Source: Lachnospiraceae bacterium | GTDB taxonomy: Bacteria > Bacillota > Clostridia > Lachnospirales > Anaerotignaceae | Direction: 5' to 3' | DNA length: 17,955 nt | Assembly: GCA_019422065.1 (NCBI GenBank) | Contig: JAHZEA010000015.1 | Coordinates: 44,528 to 62,482, forward strand | In this document: positions 14,028-17,955 of the stretch, piece by piece | How the letters are laid out: each line of letters opens with the position of its first letter | Numbering within the stretch: the first letter of the stretch is position 1 | Notes under the pieces: model-generated | Seen by the model: the letters and a program-made list of their open reading frames with translations, nothing else | Database searches by the model: none | What the model was told of the DNA's origin: nothing | Program-made: the position numbers and the translations under genes

Positions 14028-15692
14028 TTGAAAAAAATTATAAATATATTTTTAACAGCTGCTGTTTTATCTGTTGGTTTGGCATTTTCATTGCCTGCTA
14101 TGGGATATACTGTGCCTGATACAGTAAGAGTTGGTCTTGAATATAGATATAAAAATGTTTCTTCTGTGCCGGTTTCAAACAAAAGCATTATAATTGGCTC
14201 AGAGCAAAACGGCAGATTTGAGGAAGAAACGGAATTATCTGGAACGTCATTTACTTTTAACGTACCACAAAGTACAATTATAGACGCAAATGAATTTTAT
14301 CCAAGCTATAATAAGGCATTAAGCGCTTGTGACGACTTAGAGGATATGTGGGGGTATTTATCAGCTCCGGCGCTTGTAGATGAAGGGTTATGGGGTGTGT
14401 ATATATATGACACAGGAAATGACAGCTCATCTTATGCCGCAGATACTGTTTCTGGCAAAGTTGCAGGCGGAACAGATATTATTGTACTTAAAGATTCTTC
14501 TGAACCGGTTATGTTTTTTGATGGTATTAATCCTCAGATAAAATCAGGTGACAGTGATGTAGTAACTCTTTCTGACAGGAGTTATAGAGGGAGAATTGAA
14601 TTTGGCAGATATACAGGCGGAAACATTACTGCCGTTAATGTTGTAGGACTTGAAGAATATCTTTACGGTGTTGTACCAAGCGAAATGCCATCGTCTTGGG
14701 AAAGCGAAGCTATAAAAGCTCAGGCTGTAGCAGCCAGAAGTTATGCTCTTACAAGGCGAGATATGAAAGTGCATGAAGCTGATGGTTATGAGCTTTGTGA
14801 CGGCACTAACTGTCAGGTTTATATTGGGTATACAAATGAAAGCGAGTCTGCCAGAAATGCTGTTGATTCAACGGAAGGTGTTTTGGCTTATTATAATGGT
14901 CAGCCTATTAATGCAGTATTTTTCTCATCCAGCGGTGGCTCAACTGATAACTCCGAAAACGTTTGGGCTAATGAGGTAGCTTACTTAAGGGCAGTTCCGG
15001 AAATTAATGAGTCGGCGCCATCATGGACAAGAACGTTTACACAAGAAGAACTAGGTGCTCTATTGTCGGCCAAAGGCAAAAATGTAGGTACTGTTGAGAG
15101 TATAACCGTTTCTACAGGCCAATATGGAAGAGTTCAGAAGCTAGAGGTAAACGGTTCATTAGGAAGTGCTGTACTGGAAAAAGAAGAAACAAGAACATTT
15201 TGCTCAGCATCTTCACAGGGTTCTCTTGTAAGCAGAATGTATGCCATTAATTCAGATGAATTTTATATTCCAAGTGAAAATGACGCAGTTCAGCAGGAAC
15301 AAACATCTAATAATGACTCAAATGATACAGGCTCTATATTTGTAACAAGTGCCAACGGCACAAGCCAAACAGATGTAGATAATTTATATGCTGTTAATTA
15401 TTCAGGAGAAGGAGAAGCTGTTTCAGGAACAATGTATGCTGTTACGGCAAATGGCAAAGAAACCATAAGTGCTCAAAATTCAGCTAAAACAAATACAGCC
15501 GTTTCAACAAGCAGCAATAAAATATATGAGGGCGGTACTGTTTATCCTGTTGATGGTAAATTTGTTTTTTATGGCAAAGGCAACGGTCATGGTGTTGGAA
15601 TGAGCCAGTATGGTGCCAAAGGCATGGCAGAGGCTGGGTATAATTATATAGATATACTTAAACATTACTATACAGGAATTACAGTTGAGTAA
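14028..15692 (+). CDS. Secreted SpoIID/LytB-domain protein
   Basis: Predicted exported peptidoglycan-active protein related to SpoIID (a lytic transglycosylase of engulfment) and LytB (amidase enhancer). The TTG start at 14028 is needed for the signal peptide (MKKIINIFLTAAVLSVGLAF, cleavage near residues 25-28); AAGAGAG lies seven to eight bases upstream. Residues 85-165 resemble a SPOR-like segment. The SpoIID domain runs from about 188 (YRGRIEFGRYTGG) with the motif VPSEMPSSW, where E219 aligns with the catalytic Glu of SpoIID, and AVAARSYALTRR (233-244), and ends with YGKGNGHGVGMSQYGAKGM (515-533). About 100 Ser/Thr/Asn-rich residues (roughly 411-508) interrupt the domain. The 554-residue length exceeds SpoIID (about 340). 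Confidence 0.9.
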   Translation: MKKIINIFLTAAVLSVGLAFSLPAMGYTVPDTVRVGLEYRYKNVSSVPVSNKSIIIGSEQNGRFEEETELSGTSFTFNVPQSTIIDANEFYPSYNKALSACDDLEDMWGYLSAPALVDEGLWGVYIYDTGNDSSSYAADTVSGKVAGGTDIIVLKDSSEPVMFFDGINPQIKSGDSDVVTLSDRSYRGRIEFGRYTGGNITAVNVVGLEEYLYGVVPSEMPSSWESEAIKAQAVAARSYALTRRDMKVHEADGYELCDGTNCQVYIGYTNESESARNAVDSTEGVLAYYNGQPINAVFFSSSGGSTDNSENVWANEVAYLRAVPEINESAPSWTRTFTQEELGALLSAKGKNVGTVESITVSTGQYGRVQKLEVNGSLGSAVLEKEETRTFCSASSQGSLVSRMYAINSDEFYIPSENDAVQQEQTSNNDSNDTGSIFVTSANGTSQTDVDNLYAVNYSGEGEAVSGTMYAVTANGKETISAQNSAKTNTAVSTSSNKIYEGGTVYPVDGKFVFYGKGNGHGVGMSQYGAKGMAEAGYNYIDILKHYYTGITVE

Positions 15693-15719
15693 TTGATTTT
15701 ATTTACATAAAAAATAACT

Positions 15720-15762
15720 AAAAGAGCGTAAACAGGGTCAAAAAGTCTATTTACGCTCTTTT
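15720..15762. terminator. Bidirectional terminator after the SpoIID-like gene
   Basis: AAAAGAGCGTAAA (15720-15732) pairs perfectly over 13 bases with TTTACGCTCTTTT (15750-15762). A and T runs at the outer ends allow use on either strand, serving the SpoIID-like gene and possibly the convergent ylbJ-like gene. Confidence 0.85.
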
Positions 15763-15774
15763 ATTATGTAATTA

Positions 15775-15863
15775 AATAGGTTTGCTTATTATTATCTGAA
15801 AAGCTTTTATAAAAAGTTATAACATTTTGACTTGAATATACAGAAAATGTTCAAAAGCCTATT
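15775..15863. repeat. Inverted-repeat-rich intergenic element
   Basis: AATAGG (15775-15780) pairs with CCTATT (15858-15863), adjacent TTTG and CAAA add pairs beyond a two-base bulge, and inside lie the palindrome AAAAGCTTTT (15799-15808) and the arms AACATTTT/AAAATGTT (15821-15828/15844-15851). On the minus strand the inner hairpin is followed by ATAACTTTTT, so it may be the weak terminator of the ylbJ-like gene. Confidence 0.4.
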
Positions 15864-15893
15864 AATATTATAGCTTTATATTTTTTTATTAAT

Positions 15894-16871
15894 TTATAAA
15901 AAAGATGTTATGCACAAATATGTAAAAACAGCCGTAAGAATACCGTTTATAAGTTTACAGAGAACAAAAAACGGTATGTTTATACCTGTATCTTTTAGAA
16001 AGTCTGCGCACTGGGCTATAACTGAAACACCGCCAAAACTAACCATAAATGCGCCAAAAGTACATTTTAGTTCCAGTGGTGACGGGCTGTTTAAAAGGGA
16101 ATTTATGCCGCATGTCATCTCAAGTATACCAGAGAGCAATGATTTAACATCATAAGCATTTATAGGTATAAAATTTGAAATAAGAGCTGAAAAAACGTCT
16201 GTAACATCAAGCGTTTCAAGTATGCCGCCTATTACTGAAAACAAAACAACATATCCGCCTACACGTATAACTGCTTCGCATGAGTTCTGTACGGCAGACG
16301 AATTTTTTTTGTTATCATTGCAGCATGTAAAAACCGCTTTTGAGGATGTTCTTGAAAACTTTAATATACTGTTGTTAATTATAATACCTGTTGATACATT
16401 GGACAATATAGAGCATAAAAGTATAATATAACCGGCTTTAACGCTGTTTAATACGGAGCAGGATAGTGTACCCACTATAAACATAGGCCCGGCATTAGAG
16501 CAAAAAACCATTAGTTTTTGAACATCAGCTCTTTCCAGTTGGTTCTTTGAATATAAGTCCGAAGCTATTTTTGCGCCTAAAGGGTATCCTGATAAAAGGC
16601 CGAATAAAAAAGCTATAAATCCGTTTTCATTTACATTAAATATTCTGCTAAAAGGCCGCGTAAAAAATTTTGGAAAACCGGCATTTCCAGAACGGCCGGT
16701 TATAAAATTTACTGCTACCATAAAAGGAAACAGAGATGGGATAACATTGTTAAACCACGCCAATAAGCCGCTTTTAGCGAAATATATTGTTTGCTTTGGA
16801 TAAATAAGAAGAAACACCATGGCTAAAACCGATGCCGATGTAACTAAATTTATTTTAAAAACGTTTTTCAT
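15894..16871 (-). CDS. ylbJ: YlbJ-like sporulation integral membrane protein
   Basis: Multi-pass membrane protein with nucleoside-recognition (Gate-type) segments; the Bacillus relative YlbJ is needed for normal spores, and its transported substrate is unknown. The 325 residues show about eight hydrophobic segments. Conserved stretches are NNVIPSLFPFMVAVNF (41-56), FLFGLLSGYPLGAKIASDLY (88-107) and MVFCSNAGPMFIVGTL (121-136), with GAFMVSFGGVSVIAQ echoing the first repeat near the C-terminus. It is shorter than Bacillus YlbJ (about 400 residues), mainly in the middle. It follows tmcAL by 46 bases with an AGGAT ribosome binding site, so it is probably in the same operon; ylbJ and tmcAL (ylbM) are also near neighbours in Bacillus. 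Confidence 0.82.
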   Translation of the reverse strand: MKNVFKINLVTSASVLAMVFLLIYPKQTIYFAKSGLLAWFNNVIPSLFPFMVAVNFITGRSGNAGFPKFFTRPFSRIFNVNENGFIAFLFGLLSGYPLGAKIASDLYSKNQLERADVQKLMVFCSNAGPMFIVGTLSCSVLNSVKAGYIILLCSILSNVSTGIIINNSILKFSRTSSKAVFTCCNDNKKNSSAVQNSCEAVIRVGGYVVLFSVIGGILETLDVTDVFSALISNFIPINAYDVKSLLSGILEMTCGINSLLNSPSPLELKCTFGAFMVSFGGVSVIAQCADFLKDTGINIPFFVLCKLINGILTAVFTYLCITSFL

Positions 16872-16917
16872 ATATGTTTATCCTGTAGCTGTTTATTTTT
16901 ATATATTTCGCATTATG

Positions 16918-17955
16918 TTAAATTATTACAGGCGGAGTTGTATAATTTTTGTTTGGGCTCCTGTTTAACTGGTTATTTTGGCACATAAAATAAATGTCAT
17001 CTGCTTTTTTTTCAAAATCAAGCAGAAATTTGCCTTTTTGGCTTAATTTTGATTCATCTTTTTTAATATTTATAATAACCGGCACAGAAGAATTTTCTGC
17101 AATGCTTTTTAAAAGAGGCAATGCGCTTTTTTTAAATCCTAAAACACGTATATACTGGCAGAAACCGTTTTCTTTAAAATATGCCATATCTTCTGATTTT
17201 AAATTTAATATTATATGAAGCAGCATTCGCTGTATGCCGGTAAATGAATATCTTTTGGATTTTACATCAAATGCAATATCTTTAAAGCTGTAATTATTTT
17301 GGATTGATTTTAAAATTTTGTTCTCTATACCTTCGCGAATATCAAGTATGGCTTTTAATTGCTCTAAAGAAGAAGTTCTTAATACATAATTAAGTATATG
17401 AGATAAATTATTGGCAGTAACCGTTTGACTGTTAGTATAGTTTGTTTTTAATAAATCAAATATATTTTCCGGAACGAATTTTTTGACGCTTTCGATGTTT
17501 TCTTCAAAAAGTGAGCGAATTTTTGTAGCTGACGCAAAGTTTTCTGTTGTTTCCATGCTGTTATAACCGTTATCCGTTCTTTTTATGGCAACGGGTGTTA
17601 TTTTTGAGTTAAATTTTTTTAAAGCTTTTAAATATTCGGAAGATAAAATATTATTTGCTGAAAAAACAGGCGTATTTATTCCAACATTTTTCAGTGCTTT
17701 TTCTCTTGCGGCAGGATAGCTGAGGCCTTGAGAAAGGTAGTTTGAAAGTTTTTCCTTAAATATGTCATTTTCATTTAAAACAGCTTGGGAAAATTCTTTA
17801 AGTTCGTTCAGGTTATCTGTTTCTGTTCCAAATGAAATATAGTTTACAACATTTGTTTTTTCCATTATGTCAACGGCAGATGAAGCAAAATACTCCGCAC
17901 TGCAGCAGGCAAAAAATGCCGGAAGCTCAAGCACAATATCGACTCCGTTATAAAG
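16918..17955 (-). CDS. tmcAL: tRNA(Met) cytidine acetate ligase TmcAL (partial, N-terminus cut)
   Basis: Forms N4-acetylcytidine at the wobble position of elongator tRNA(Met) from acetate and ATP. The frame stays open to the right edge, giving 345 residues; it reads LYNGVDIVLELPAFFACCSA at the edge, which matches the family's internal GVDLVIELP...SAEYFA region. So the first about 60-65 residues, including the HxGH nucleotidyltransferase motif, lie beyond the window. A GTG near 17934 is an internal Val codon, not the start. Other family features are the ASATKIRSLF segment (ATP-binding side of the nucleotidyltransferase fold) and the helical C-terminal tRNA-binding half with RRxLLH-like RMLLHIILN. 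It is probably first in an operon with the ylbJ-like gene. Confidence 0.92.
   Translation of the reverse strand, partial: LYNGVDIVLELPAFFACCSAEYFASSAVDIMEKTNVVNYISFGTETDNLNELKEFSQAVLNENDIFKEKLSNYLSQGLSYPAAREKALKNVGINTPVFSANNILSSEYLKALKKFNSKITPVAIKRTDNGYNSMETTENFASATKIRSLFEENIESVKKFVPENIFDLLKTNYTNSQTVTANNLSHILNYVLRTSSLEQLKAILDIREGIENKILKSIQNNYSFKDIAFDVKSKRYSFTGIQRMLLHIILNLKSEDMAYFKENGFCQYIRVLGFKKSALPLLKSIAENSSVPVIINIKKDESKLSQKGKFLLDFEKKADDIYFMCQNNQLNRSPNKNYTTPPVII

Noticed and set aside
17935..17955. GTG near 17934 as the tmcAL start
   Set aside because: The frame continues to the window edge with residues that match the internal GVDxVxELP region of TmcAL, so the real start is outside.

Overview
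The window looks like a core chromosomal segment of a spore-forming, low-GC Clostridia (Bacillota), probably a gut-type lineage close to Lachnospirales. The taxonomic guess rests on strong A+T bias, AGGAGG-type ribosome binding sites, occasional TTG starts, and the gene set: spoIIGA-sigE, a SpoIID/LytB-domain protein, a YlbJ-like membrane protein, tmcAL (ylbM), DUF1540, and a DUF362 iron-sulfur protein. There are 20 genes (two cut by the window edges) and no rRNA, tRNA, CRISPR array, insertion sequence or phage gene that I can recognise. No gene-free stretch exceeds about 190 bases; the longest (3006-3190) holds three hairpins.

Layout. 1-152 is the tail of a TPR-like protein, closed by a terminator. 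319-3005 (+) is a housekeeping run: SAM methyltransferase, hslO (redox chaperone Hsp33), a Nudix hydrolase, and a cyclophilin peptidyl-prolyl isomerase. 3191-4556 is a divergent pair: a Cys-rich DUF1540 peptide (-) and a 2x[4Fe-4S] DUF362 protein (+). 4677-6271 (+) is the sporulation pair spoIIGA-sigE, which encodes the processing protease and pro-sigma-E; the usual downstream sigG is absent. 6355-8839 (-) is export: a MATE transporter, then the overlapping azlC-azlD branched-chain amino acid exporter. 9003-9779 (+) is a TrmH/SpoU RNA 2'-O-methyltransferase, convergent with a maltose/galactoside-type O-acetyltransferase and a THUMP-domain RlmL-like rRNA methyltransferase (both -). 11718-15692 (+) is tgt, yajC, a single-domain PAS protein, and a secreted SpoIID/LytB-domain protein. 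15894-17955 (-) is a YlbJ-like protein behind tmcAL, which runs off the right edge.

How they fit. Several genes act on translation and RNA modification (trmH-like, rlmL-like, tgt, tmcAL). Others act on protein folding and export (hslO, cyclophilin, yajC). Three loci belong to spore formation or peptidoglycan remodelling (spoIIGA-sigE, spoIID-like, ylbJ-like). Most transcription units end in clear hairpins, and convergent junctions carry symmetrical ones that probably work in both directions.

I did not find a clearly novel multi-gene system. The better leads are small: a Cys-rich DUF1540/DUF362 pair, near-identical hairpins flanking the PAS gene, an inverted repeat over the promoter of the SpoIID-like gene, a low-complexity insert inside its SpoIID domain, Spo0A-box-like sites before spoIIGA, and two structured intergenic regions.
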